NCBI GenBank assembly: GCA_028710685.1
Contig: JAQTTQ010000001.1
Location: 80,946 to 115,255, forward strand
Length of the DNA stretch: 34,310 nt
Reading direction: 5' to 3'
From: Candidatus Omnitrophota bacterium
GTDB lineage: Bacteria > Omnitrophota > Gorgyraeia > Gygaellales > Profunditerraquicolaceae
Each line of letters starts with the position of its first letter. Within the stretch, counting starts at the first letter, position 1. Below, piece by piece: positions 15,084 through 23,150 of the stretch. Made by a program: the position numbers and the translations under genes. The notes beneath the pieces are model-generated. The model saw nothing but the letters and a program-made list of their open reading frames with translations, had not been told where the DNA came from and did no database searches.

Positions 15084-15779
15084 ATGGATGAATTATTTTT
15101 GGACGCGCAGGTAAGGGAAGAGATAGGAAGAGGCAAGACTAAAGGTTTAAGGGGCCAGGGTTTTGTCCCGGCAGTGATTTATTCTGAAGGTAAGGATGCC
15201 TTGGCGCTTAAGTTGTCACACCGTCAATTGGTGCAGTTAGTCCATCAGCACAGGATAGAAGGTGTTGTAATTAATGTCCATATAAAGGACGATAAAAAGC
15301 AGAAATCCCGGCCTTGCATTATAAGGGAGATTCAGCATGATCCTGTCCACGGAAATATTGTGCATGTAGATTTTAATCAGATTTCCCTAACCAAGAAGAT
15401 TAAGGTTAATGTCCCCATTGTGGCTAAGGGTGAGCCTGTTGGCGTTAAACTGGAGGGCGGTTCCTTAGAGCATGTGCTTTGGGAGATAGAGGTGGAGTGT
15501 TTGCCTACCAATATCCCGCAGGACATAGAGATAGATGTCTCTGCCCTTAAATTAGGAGATTCAATACACATCAAAGATATATCTCTACCCCCGGGAGCTG
15601 AAATATTGAACGACCCGGAGGCAATTATTCTTTCTGTTGCTGCCCCGATGAAGGAAGAAGTCTTAGCTGAGCCTTTAGAGGGAGAGGGTTCTCAGGAGCC
15701 TGAGGTTATCAAAGAGAAGAAAGAAGTTGCTGTTGAGGGCGGAGAATCAGAAGAAAAAGAGAATAAAGAGAAGAAGTGA
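15084..15779 (+). CDS. rplY: 50S ribosomal protein bL25 (Ctc form)
   Basis: 231 residues: the long Ctc-type bL25 that binds 5S rRNA. Residues 1-95 are the L25 domain (REEIGRGKTKGLRGQGFVPAVIYSEGKDALALKL, then IIREIQHDPVHGNIVHVDFNQI). Residues 96-190 are the TL5 C-terminal beta domain (KIKVNVPIVAKGEPVGVKLEGG, LPTNIPQDIEIDVSALKLGDSIHI). A charged tail rich in Glu and Lys of about 35 residues follows. The prs-rplY-pth order is conserved in many bacteria. Its TGA overlaps the GTG start of pth. Confidence 0.95.
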   Translation: MDELFLDAQVREEIGRGKTKGLRGQGFVPAVIYSEGKDALALKLSHRQLVQLVHQHRIEGVVINVHIKDDKKQKSRPCIIREIQHDPVHGNIVHVDFNQISLTKKIKVNVPIVAKGEPVGVKLEGGSLEHVLWEIEVECLPTNIPQDIEIDVSALKLGDSIHIKDISLPPGAEILNDPEAIILSVAAPMKEEVLAEPLEGEGSQEPEVIKEKKEVAVEGGESEEKENKEKK

Positions 15780-16345
15780 AGCTTATTGTAGGATTAGGCA
15801 ATCCGGGCTTACAGTATGCCGGCTCAAGACATAATATTGGTTTTGAGGTTGTCAAGCATCTCGCTAAAACTTGGAAGGTAGTGCTGAAGAAAGAAAAAGG
15901 TATCCGGGCGTTATCGGCCAAAGCAAATTTTGATTCTTTAGACGTAATCTTAGCCTTGCCGCTTACTTTCATGAATTTATCCGGCGAAGCGGTCAGGCTT
16001 TTGCTTAAAAAGTACAAGGCGCAAGCCTCTGATCTTTTGGTAGTTTATGACGATTTAGACCTGGAGTTCGGGAGGATTAAAATCCGTTCATCCGGGGTTT
16101 CCGCGGGGCATAGAGGCGTTGAGTCTATAATAGGAACCCTCAAGGGTAATGATTTTAACCGCATACGCGTAGGAATAGGCAGACCGGCGGATAAAGATGC
16201 CAGCGATTTTGTTCTTTCGCGTTTTAATCGCAGGGAAAAAGCCGATCTTCCGGGGATCATTGATAGGGCGTCCCGATGCTGTAAGGAATGGGCAGAAGAA
16301 GGCGTTGTTTGCGCCATGAACAGTTTTAACCGTAAGGATATATAA
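15776..16345 (+). CDS. pth: Peptidyl-tRNA hydrolase
   Basis: 189 residues, the expected length. It releases peptides from stalled peptidyl-tRNA. Family motifs: LIVGLGNPGLQYAGSRHNIGFEVV with the catalytic His (about residue 20), LPLTFMNLSGEAV with the conserved Asn, VVYDDLDLEFGRIKIRSSGVSAGHRGVESII with the catalytic Asp, and RIRVGIGRP. It starts with GTG in a GTGA overlap with rplY, so its translation should depend on rplY. Confidence 0.95.
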   Translation: MKLIVGLGNPGLQYAGSRHNIGFEVVKHLAKTWKVVLKKEKGIRALSAKANFDSLDVILALPLTFMNLSGEAVRLLLKKYKAQASDLLVVYDDLDLEFGRIKIRSSGVSAGHRGVESIIGTLKGNDFNRIRVGIGRPADKDASDFVLSRFNRREKADLPGIIDRASRCCKEWAEEGVVCAMNSFNRKDI

Positions 16346-16359
16346 AAGGAGCGTAAGGC

Positions 16360-16647
16360 ATGAATAAGTATGAAGCAATGTTTATAGTTAGGCCCGATTT
16401 ATCTGAAGAGGAGAAAAATACCCTTTTTCAGCAGCTCAACGATGTTGTTACAAAGCACAGCGGAATTGTGAACCAGGGCGCTATATGGTCTGAGAAGAGA
16501 AAGCTTTATTTTCCGATCAAGAAATACATGGAAGGCATTTATTACCTTTTGAGTTTTTCTCTTAATCCGCTTGTAATAAAAGATATCAGGCATGCCTATA
16601 AGCTTAATGAAAGTATTTTGAGGGTTCTTATTTCAAAACTAGAATAA
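16360..16647 (+). CDS. rpsF: 30S ribosomal protein bS6
   Basis: 95 residues. MNKYEAMFIVRPDLSEEE is the usual start, GAIWSEKRKLYFPIKKYMEGIYYLLSF matches the central strands, and LNESILRVLISKLE is the end. bS6 binds the 30S platform with bS18. It starts the rpsF-ssb-rpsR-rplI-dnaB run, which is conserved across bacteria. AAAGGAGCG precedes the ATG. No long acidic or glutamate tail is present. Confidence 0.95.
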   Translation: MNKYEAMFIVRPDLSEEEKNTLFQQLNDVVTKHSGIVNQGAIWSEKRKLYFPIKKYMEGIYYLLSFSLNPLVIKDIRHAYKLNESILRVLISKLE

Positions 16648-16663
16648 ACAGACAGGAGATTTT

Positions 16664-17107
16664 ATGGCAAGCTATAATAAAGTTTTATTGATGGGTAATT
16701 TAACCAAGGATCCGGAGCTTCGTTATACCCCTTCGGGGGCGGCAGTAGCGAATTTAAGGCTTGCGGTTAACCGCAGGTATAAGGATAAAAACCAAGAGTT
16801 GAAGGAAGAGGTTTGTTTTATAACCGCCGTAGTATGGAATAAGCAGGCGGAGACTTGCAATCAGTACCTGCATAAAGGAAGCAGTGTTTTTATCGAGGGA
16901 AGGCTGCAGTCTCGTTCCTGGGAGGATAATACGGGGGCTAAGCGTAATGTTATAGAGGTTAGGGCAGAGAGGGTGCAGTTTTTAGGCGCTCCCGGCCAGG
17001 GTAAAACACAGGCTGCGCCGGTAGAGGCAATAGAGGAAGTTTCCGGTGGGCCGTCAACAGAATCAACATGGTTAGGTGAAAGCGAGGTTGATACAAATGA
17101 AAGTTAA
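16664..17107 (+). CDS. ssb: Single-stranded DNA-binding protein
   Basis: 147 residues. The OB fold (residues 1-108) is typical: [37 protein letters not shown], then [39 protein letters not shown], then [15 protein letters not shown]. The C-terminal tail is short and ends in [10 protein letters not shown]. The usual acidic tip ending in Pro-Phe, which recruits partner proteins in most bacteria, is not there. The last 11 bases overlap rpsR, so rpsR constrains this end. Role in replication and repair, beside dnaB. Confidence 0.93.
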   Translation: MASYNKVLLMGNLTKDPELRYTPSGAAVANLRLAVNRRYKDKNQELKEEVCFITAVVWNKQAETCNQYLHKGSSVFIEGRLQSRSWEDNTGAKRNVIEVRAERVQFLGAPGQGKTQAAPVEAIEEVSGGPSTESTWLGESEVDTNES

Positions 17108-17375
17108 AGCAAAGGTAAAGGCATTCTCTAAAGGTAAATTAGGGGATAAAAAACGCTCTGCGCATATAATAGTCAGGAAGAAATTTTGCCGTTTATGCGT
17201 GGATAAAGTAAAATCACTGGATTATAAGGACGGCAAGAGGCTGGAGGCATTTATTACCGAGAGAGGCAAGATCGTCTCTCGCCGTTATTCGGGCAACTGC
17301 GCTAAGCACCAGAGGCTTATAGCTGAGGCAATAAGCAAATCCAGGTTCGTTTCTTTATTACCCTATACGCGTTAA
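17097..17375 (+). CDS. rpsR: 30S ribosomal protein bS18, zinc-ligand-containing form
   Basis: 92 residues. The core [54 protein letters not shown] is typical of bS18. A CRLC motif before it and NCAKH after it give a C-x-x-C...C-x-x-H set that fits a zinc-binding (C+) version of the protein. I place the start at ATG 17097 because the upstream GTG at 17076 would only add unrelated residues overlapping ssb. GAGG around 17083-17086 can serve as the ribosome binding site. Confidence 0.93.
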   Translation: MKVKAKVKAFSKGKLGDKKRSAHIIVRKKFCRLCVDKVKSLDYKDGKRLEAFITERGKIVSRRYSGNCAKHQRLIAEAISKSRFVSLLPYTR

Positions 17376-17396
17376 AAGCGTTTAAGAGAGGATAAG

Positions 17397-17840
17397 ATGA
17401 AAGTTATACTGACTAAAGACGTAGAAAAAATTGGCAAGGCCGGAGCCTTGATGAAAGTAAAAGACGGGTTTGCCCGTAATTTTCTTTTGCCCAAAGGCTT
17501 CGCCATAGAGGCAAGTGCCGGGAATTTAAAGAGGTTAAAGCAAGATCAGGAGAAGATGGCCTTGGTGCTTGAGAAGAAAAAGGGAGTAGCTGAAGAATTA
17601 AAATCGCGTTTAGATAATTTCTCGCTTAATATCCCTGTGCTTGTGCAGGAAGACGGCAGCCTTTACGGAAGCATCTCAGAGGTTGATATCTGCGCTGCCT
17701 TAGAGAGCGAAGGTATTGAGGTTGAGAAAACCTGTGTTATCATGGAAGGGCCTATTAAGGCCTTGGGTATTTATGAAGTAGTGCTTAAGCTTCATCCGGA
17801 AGTAAGCTCAAAATTAAAAATTTGGGTCGTTAAAAAATAA
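17397..17840 (+). CDS. rplI: 50S ribosomal protein bL9
   Basis: 147 residues, normal length. N-terminal domain: VILTKDVEKIGKAGALMKVKDGFARNFLLPKGFAIEAS, with the RNA-binding loop. A long connecting helix (residues about 42-75) follows, then the C-terminal domain with EDGSLYGSISEVDICAALESEGIEVEK and GIYEVVLKLHPEVSSKLKIWVV. It belongs to the rpsF-ssb-rpsR-rplI-dnaB run and is followed after 1 base by dnaB. AGAGAGGAT precedes the ATG. Confidence 0.96.
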   Translation: MKVILTKDVEKIGKAGALMKVKDGFARNFLLPKGFAIEASAGNLKRLKQDQEKMALVLEKKKGVAEELKSRLDNFSLNIPVLVQEDGSLYGSISEVDICAALESEGIEVEKTCVIMEGPIKALGIYEVVLKLHPEVSSKLKIWVVKK

Positions 17841-17841
17841 A

Positions 17842-19179
17842 ATGCCCGGCAATCAGCAGATAGAAAAAATTACCCCTCAGAACCTTGATGCCGAAATGGC
17901 GGTATTGGGCTCTATGCTCCTCGATGAAGAGGCAATTGCTACGGCAGTTGAAAAGCTGGATAGGAATTTCTTTTACAAAGATTCCCACCAAAGGATATTC
18001 CAGGTTATTTCAGATTTATATAGCGCCAATAAGGCAGTAGACCTTATTACCCTGACTGATGCCTTAAAGAGGGAAGGTATAATTGATGCCGTAGGCGGGG
18101 CAAGTTATCTTACGGCCTTAGCCAATTCTGTCCCCAGTTCCGCCAACATCGGGCACTACGTCCATATCGTAAAAGAAAAGAGCATTTTAAGGACGCTAAT
18201 TAATAATGCCACTAAAATTATTTCGCTTTGTTATGAGAGCGAAGGTAATATTGACGAAGTAGTTGATAATGCGGAAAGGTTCATTTTTGAGGTAAGGGAG
18301 AGAAAGGCCCAGGGCTCTTATCTGCATATCAAGGAGATTGTTTCAGATAGTATCGAAACCATTGATTCCTTATACCGTAAAAAAGCCCATGTTACCGGAA
18401 TACCTACCGGGTATATAGATTTTGATATTAAGACAGCAGGGCTTCAGGAATCGGATTTAATCGTTGTTGCCGGAAGGCCTTCCATGGGCAAGAGCGCTTT
18501 TGCCTTAGGCATGATTGAGCATGCGGGAATTGTGGAGAAAATCCCTACTGCTGTTTTTAGCCTGGAGATGTCTAAGGAGCAGCTGGCCCAAAGGATGCTT
18601 TGTTCGCATGCACGGGTTGATGCCCAGAAGGTACGCACAGGTTACCTTGCTACATCTGATTGGCCTAAGCTTACTGCCGCCGCAGGTAAATTATCAGAGG
18701 CGCCGATATTCATAGACGATACGCCCGGTATCTCAGTTATGGAACTGCGGGCTAAGGCCCGCAGGCTCAAGGCACAGCAGGATATTAAATTTATTGTCTT
18801 AGATTATATGCAGCTTATGAGGGGGTCAAGTGGGGTAGAGAGCAGGCAGCAGGAGATATCGGAGATCTCCCGGTCCCTTAAGGCCCTGGCCAGGGAATTA
18901 AGGGTACCTATTGTAGCTATCAGCCAGTTATCCCGTGCGGTAGAGTCCAGGACTGACCATCGCCCTCAATTGTCTGACCTGAGGGAATCCGGAGCTATTG
19001 AGCAGGATGCGGATGTCGTCGTGCTTATACTTAGGGAAGAATATTATAACCCTACTTCAGATAACCAGGGTGTAGCTGAGGCAATTATTGCAAAGCAGAG
19101 AAATGGCCCGGTAGGCTCCTTAAGGCTGGCCTTTATCAAGGAGTATACCCGTTTTGAAAATATCGCCAGAATGGAATAA
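17842..19179 (+). CDS. dnaB: Replicative DNA helicase
   Basis: 445 residues. The N-terminal helical domain (QNLDAEMAVLGSMLLDEEAI, FYKDSHQRIFQVISDLY) binds primase in the family. The RecA-like ATPase domain has Walker A VAGRPSMGKSAFALG (about residues 208-222), Walker B KFIVLDYMQLM, and SRQQEISEISRSLKALARELRVPIVAISQLSRAVESR. The ring-shaped hexamer unwinds DNA at the fork. There is no intein, although dnaB is a frequent intein host. It is the last gene of the ribosomal/replication run and ends 40 bases before bamA. Confidence 0.96.
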   Translation: MPGNQQIEKITPQNLDAEMAVLGSMLLDEEAIATAVEKLDRNFFYKDSHQRIFQVISDLYSANKAVDLITLTDALKREGIIDAVGGASYLTALANSVPSSANIGHYVHIVKEKSILRTLINNATKIISLCYESEGNIDEVVDNAERFIFEVRERKAQGSYLHIKEIVSDSIETIDSLYRKKAHVTGIPTGYIDFDIKTAGLQESDLIVVAGRPSMGKSAFALGMIEHAGIVEKIPTAVFSLEMSKEQLAQRMLCSHARVDAQKVRTGYLATSDWPKLTAAAGKLSEAPIFIDDTPGISVMELRAKARRLKAQQDIKFIVLDYMQLMRGSSGVESRQQEISEISRSLKALARELRVPIVAISQLSRAVESRTDHRPQLSDLRESGAIEQDADVVVLILREEYYNPTSDNQGVAEAIIAKQRNGPVGSLRLAFIKEYTRFENIARME

Positions 19180-19183
19180 GTTA

Positions 19184-19212
19184 TTGCGCCAAGGCGGCAA
19201 TTCTTATATAAT
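19184..19212 (+). promoter_or_regulatory. Possible leaderless promoter for bamA
   Basis: A perfect -10 TATAAT (19207-19212) with a weak -35 TTGCGC (19184-19189) at a 17-base spacing. The transcript would start around 19219-19220, that is, at the ATG of bamA. There is no Shine-Dalgarno in front of that ATG. The -35 match is poor, so this is a suggestion only. Confidence 0.45.
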
Positions 19213-19219
19213 AATAAAA

Positions 19220-21568
19220 ATGCGTAAAGTACTCTCCTTAATTTTATCCTTTCTTTTTGTCTTCTGGGCGGCCTCATTCTCTTTTGCGGAGAAAGAAGCA
19301 GAAATTTCCAAAGAAGGCAAGCTGGTCAGCGCAATAGAAATAACAGGAAATAAGGCCATATCTACTAATACTATTGCTTCCAAGATGAAGACCCGCATTG
19401 GAAGCCCCTATCAGGAAAATGTCATCAGCGATGACTTAAAGAGGCTTTATCTCCTAAATTTCTTTAGCGACATTAAAATAGACAGCCACTTATATAAAGA
19501 AGGGGTAAAGGTTATCATCGCGGTAGTTGAGAGGCCGATTATTGAAAAGATTACCTTTTCCGGAATAAACCGTATTACCATAAAGGATGAAAAGTTAAAG
19601 TCCCAGTTAAAATCCAGAGAAGGCCAGTATCTGGATTATCCAAGCCTTGCCGAAGACCTGCGCATTTTCCAGAAGATGTATGAAAAGATAGGTTACAGCG
19701 GGGCAAAGATTGATTATAAATTGGATATCGATGAAACTACCAATAAGGTTAAAATTAATTTTAATGTCGTAGAAGGGGGCAGGGTCCGTATTAAGGATAT
19801 CGTTATTAAGGGGAACAACAATTTTAAGGACGAGCGCATATTAAAGCTTTTAAAGACTAAAAGGGCATGGTTTTTTAACGCCGGGGTCCTGAAGGATGAC
19901 GTCCTTGCCGAGGATATTGAGCGCATAAAGGCTTTTTACCGCAGGGAGGGCTATATTGATATTGCGGTTGCCTTTGAGGTGGTACCTGATGAGAAAAAGC
20001 CTTTCTTGCTTTTTGTTAACATAGCTATAACGGAAGGAAATAAGTATTTAGTTGGTGATGTGGTCATAAGGGGGAATAAGGATATAACCGAGAAAGAGAT
20101 CCTTATGCGCCTTAAGGAATGTGTCACCGGAAAGACCTTCAGCGAAGAGGCGATGCGCTATGATGTTTCTTATGTGCAGGGGCTTTATTTTGACCGCGGG
20201 TATATCTCCGCTTCTGTGCAAGAAGCGGTTTCTTTAAATCCCCAGACAAGCCGGGTTGACATAGTCTACAATATAATCGAAAATGACATTACCTATGTCG
20301 ATAAGGTCAGGGTGAGGGGAAATATTAAGACTAAGGATATCGTAATACGCAGGGAGATGCGTTTGCATCCGGGCGATAGGTTTGACGGGGAAAAATTAAG
20401 GCGCAGCAAGGAGAGGCTTAATAACCTGGGTTATTTTGAAGAGATAAGCTATGATACCGAAGATACTGATACAGCCGATAAAAAGAATTTGATTGTTGAT
20501 GTCAAGGAGTCCAAGACAGGCTCTTTCAGTTTCGGCGGGGGATATAGTACCGTAGATGATTTTGTAGGGTTTGTAGAGGTGGAACAGAAGAATTTTGATT
20601 GGAAGAATTGGCCTTATTTCACCGGGGCAGGGCAAAACCTTAAGCTGCGCGCTACAATCGGGACTATAAGCAGCGGTTTTGATTTAAGTTTCACCGAGCC
20701 GTGGCTTTTTGACTATCCGGTATCATTCGGGTTTGATGCCTACAGGCGTACCCATAAGAGGGATAGCGATGTGGGGTATGGCTATGATGAAGAGGTAACC
20801 GGAGGCGCGCTGCGTTTAGGCAAGGAGTTGTCCGAATATTTAAGAGGCGACCTGGTATACAGACTGGACTTAATAGATATAAGCAACATTTCTTCAGGAG
20901 CTACTTATTTAGATGAGGAGAAGGGGTCTAATGTTATAAGCAGTATTACCCCCAGTTTTACCTTTGACAGTAGGGATAATATTTTTGATACGCATAAGGG
21001 TAATTTTCTCTCTGGTTCTTTAGAGTTTGCCGGAGGGCCGCTAGGAGGGGATAAGAACTACTGGAAATTCTTTGGCCGGGCAAGCCATTATATTCCGCTA
21101 CCGCGCAATTCTACCTTAGAGCTTCGCGGCAGGATCGGGTTGGCAGATCCTTATGGCGATTCAAGCAAGATACCAATATACGAAAGGTTTTTTTCCGGAG
21201 GAGCTTACACTATCAGGGGCTATGAAGAAAGAAAAATCGGCCCGTATGACCCCGTCACTAAAGATCCTCTCGGCGGTAATGCTATGTTTGTCGGAAATAT
21301 CGAATATGTCTATCCTCTTTTCGGGTTTCTTAAGGTGGCTGCATTTTATGATGTAGGAAATGTCTGGGAGAAGATAGGCGACATTGGTTCTTCCCGCAAT
21401 ACGGTAAATAACACCGGAAAGCTTAAGTCAAGTTTTGGTCTGGGTTTTAGGATTAAGACGCCTATCGGTCCTATCATGCTTGATTACGGTATCCCTATGG
21501 ATAAGGCGCCGGGAGAAGATAGTAAATCCAGCGGCAGGTTCCACTTCAGCGTAAGTAACAGTTTCTAA
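19220..21568 (+). CDS. bamA: Outer membrane protein assembly factor BamA
   Basis: About 782 residues. A signal peptide (KVLSLILSFLFVFWAASFSFA) is followed by five POTRA repeats (about residues 30-400), seen as repeated V-x-I-x-G-N motifs: ISAIEITGNKAIS, KITFSGINRI, DIVIKGNNNF, DVVIRGNKDI, KVRVRGNIKT. The C-terminal part is the Omp85 beta-barrel (GSFSFGGGYSTVDDFVGFVEVEQKNFDW, ...). It has the loop-6 IRGY motif in GGAYTIRGYEERKIGP and ends with a C-terminal aromatic strand SVSNSF. BamA inserts beta-barrel proteins into the outer membrane. I start at ATG 19220, where the signal peptide begins; a longer frame to 19154 overlaps dnaB and adds nothing recognisable. Confidence 0.94.
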   Translation: MRKVLSLILSFLFVFWAASFSFAEKEAEISKEGKLVSAIEITGNKAISTNTIASKMKTRIGSPYQENVISDDLKRLYLLNFFSDIKIDSHLYKEGVKVIIAVVERPIIEKITFSGINRITIKDEKLKSQLKSREGQYLDYPSLAEDLRIFQKMYEKIGYSGAKIDYKLDIDETTNKVKINFNVVEGGRVRIKDIVIKGNNNFKDERILKLLKTKRAWFFNAGVLKDDVLAEDIERIKAFYRREGYIDIAVAFEVVPDEKKPFLLFVNIAITEGNKYLVGDVVIRGNKDITEKEILMRLKECVTGKTFSEEAMRYDVSYVQGLYFDRGYISASVQEAVSLNPQTSRVDIVYNIIENDITYVDKVRVRGNIKTKDIVIRREMRLHPGDRFDGEKLRRSKERLNNLGYFEEISYDTEDTDTADKKNLIVDVKESKTGSFSFGGGYSTVDDFVGFVEVEQKNFDWKNWPYFTGAGQNLKLRATIGTISSGFDLSFTEPWLFDYPVSFGFDAYRRTHKRDSDVGYGYDEEVTGGALRLGKELSEYLRGDLVYRLDLIDISNISSGATYLDEEKGSNVISSITPSFTFDSRDNIFDTHKGNFLSGSLEFAGGPLGGDKNYWKFFGRASHYIPLPRNSTLELRGRIGLADPYGDSSKIPIYERFFSGGAYTIRGYEERKIGPYDPVTKDPLGGNAMFVGNIEYVYPLFGFLKVAAFYDVGNVWEKIGDIGSSRNTVNNTGKLKSSFGLGFRIKTPIGPIMLDYGIPMDKAPGEDSKSSGRFHFSVSNSF

Positions 21569-21592
21569 ATTATATAAAAAGGAGGATTCAAA

Positions 21593-22093
21593 ATGAAGAA
21601 GTTAGTTTTGGTTTTAGCAGCGGCATTATTGGGGATGTTTATGGTAACCGGTTCGGTGTATGCCCAGGATAAGCTTGCTTATGTTGATTTAAGCCGGGCC
21701 TTTAGTGAGTATAATAAAACAAAAGATTATGATAAGAAATTAACCGATAAAGAGAATAGCTATGTTAGCGAAAGGGACAAGAAGGTCGGAGAGTTTAATA
21801 CATTAAGGGATAAATTTGCGCTTTTAAGCGATAAAGATAAAGAGGCCAAGAAAGGTGAACTTGAGTCAAAGGCAAAAGCGCTTAAGGATTTTGTGACCCA
21901 GAGAGAAGAAGATTTGCGTAAGGAGCAGGAAGAAAAGATGAAGGAGATCCTTCAGGATATACAGGATGCAGTTAAATCTTATTCCGAGAAATCCGGGATC
22001 ACTTTTGTTTTTAATGACCGTGTCTTAGTTTATCAGACTAAGAGTATGGATATTACGGATAATATTATCGCGATATTAAACAAAAAGAGGTAG
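21593..22093 (+). CDS. skp: Periplasmic chaperone, Skp/OmpH family
   Basis: 166 residues. Signal peptide [23 protein letters not shown] with cleavage before Gln. The mature protein begins with the family's [20 protein letters not shown], followed by a long charged coiled coil (about residues 45-125), and ends with [28 protein letters not shown]. It holds unfolded outer-membrane proteins in the periplasm for BamA. It lies 24 bases behind bamA with AAGGAGG as ribosome binding site, and in front of lpxD, an order conserved in diderm bacteria. Confidence 0.92.
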   Translation: MKKLVLVLAAALLGMFMVTGSVYAQDKLAYVDLSRAFSEYNKTKDYDKKLTDKENSYVSERDKKVGEFNTLRDKFALLSDKDKEAKKGELESKAKALKDFVTQREEDLRKEQEEKMKEILQDIQDAVKSYSEKSGITFVFNDRVLVYQTKSMDITDNIIAILNKKR

Positions 22094-22106
22094 TCTTCGG
22101 AATATA

Positions 22107-23138
22107 ATGCGTAAGACCTTAAAAGAAATTGCTCTGCTTATTAAGGGTGAGGTTGTAGGCGATGATAATATTGTCATAACCGGCGCAAACGGCATAAAAG
22201 AGTCAGAGGCCGGAGATATTACTTTTTTATCTAATCCTAAATATTATCCATTGCTTGATTCCACTGCTGCCTCCGCGGTTATAACCTCCAGGGATAAATT
22301 TGAAACCCGTAAGGCAGTTATCCGCACCGATAATCCTTCGCTTGCCTTTGCCAAGATAATTTCCCTGATTAAGGCTGATACCACTAGCTGCTTAAAGGGG
22401 ATTCATCCCAGCGCAGTCTTAGGTAAAAATGTCAATCTGGGGAAAAATGCGGCATTAGGGGCGCATGTTGTTATTGAAGATGATGTCTCCATAGGAGACG
22501 ATGTTTCAATATACCCTGGGGTTTTTATCGGTAGGGAGAGTAAGATCGGCGAGGGTTCTTTAATTTATCCCAATGTTACTATACGCGAGCGTACTATTAT
22601 CGGCAAGAAAGTAATAATTCACAGCGGTACGGTTGTCGGTTCAGATGGTTTTGGTTTTGTTACTATAGATGACCTGCACCATAAGATCCCGCAGGTAGGT
22701 ATTGTTGAGATATGCGATGATGTTGAGATCGGGGCAAACGTAACAATTGACCGTGCGCGTTTTGACAGGACAGTTATAGGTTCGGGTACCAAGATAGATA
22801 ATCTTGTGCAGATAGCGCATAATGTAGTTATAGGGAAGAATTGCCTGATTGTTGCCCAGGTGGGTATATCCGGGAGCACTGTTATAGGCGATAATGTTGT
22901 TTTGGCCGGACAGGTAGGATTAGTAGGGCATATTAATATCGGAGATGGGGCGATAGTGACTGCTCAGTCGGGGGTAACTAAATCTATCCCGCCTAAAGGG
23001 ATGGTTTCAGGTTCTCCGGCAAGGCCCTTTGCTATTAATCAGAAGGTACTCGCTTGCACTCAGAGCCTTCCTAAGTTTTTTGTTCTGATAAAAGAATTGA
23101 AGAAGAAGATCGAAGGCTTAGAGTCAAAACTCCCTTAA
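22107..23138 (+). CDS. lpxD: UDP-3-O-(3-hydroxyacyl)glucosamine N-acyltransferase
   Basis: 343 residues. The N-terminal uridine-binding domain ([41 protein letters not shown]) is followed by a left-handed beta-helix of hexapeptide repeats from about residue 100 to 310 ([24 protein letters not shown]...). The catalytic region DGFGFV...[12 protein letters not shown] carries the conserved His residues, and [13 protein letters not shown] follows. It adds the second, N-linked acyl chain in lipid A synthesis, using acyl carrier protein. Confidence 0.95.
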   Translation: MRKTLKEIALLIKGEVVGDDNIVITGANGIKESEAGDITFLSNPKYYPLLDSTAASAVITSRDKFETRKAVIRTDNPSLAFAKIISLIKADTTSCLKGIHPSAVLGKNVNLGKNAALGAHVVIEDDVSIGDDVSIYPGVFIGRESKIGEGSLIYPNVTIRERTIIGKKVIIHSGTVVGSDGFGFVTIDDLHHKIPQVGIVEICDDVEIGANVTIDRARFDRTVIGSGTKIDNLVQIAHNVVIGKNCLIVAQVGISGSTVIGDNVVLAGQVGLVGHINIGDGAIVTAQSGVTKSIPPKGMVSGSPARPFAINQKVLACTQSLPKFFVLIKELKKKIEGLESKLP

Positions 23139-23150
23139 GAAAAGGACATG

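Noticed and set aside
17076-17096. Upstream GTG start for rpsR
   Set aside because: The extra residues overlap ssb and do not resemble bS18; ATG 17097 begins the conserved basic N-terminus.
19154-19219. Longer bamA frame starting inside dnaB
   Set aside because: The extra 22 residues are the shifted frame of dnaB and precede a normal signal peptide that begins at 19220.
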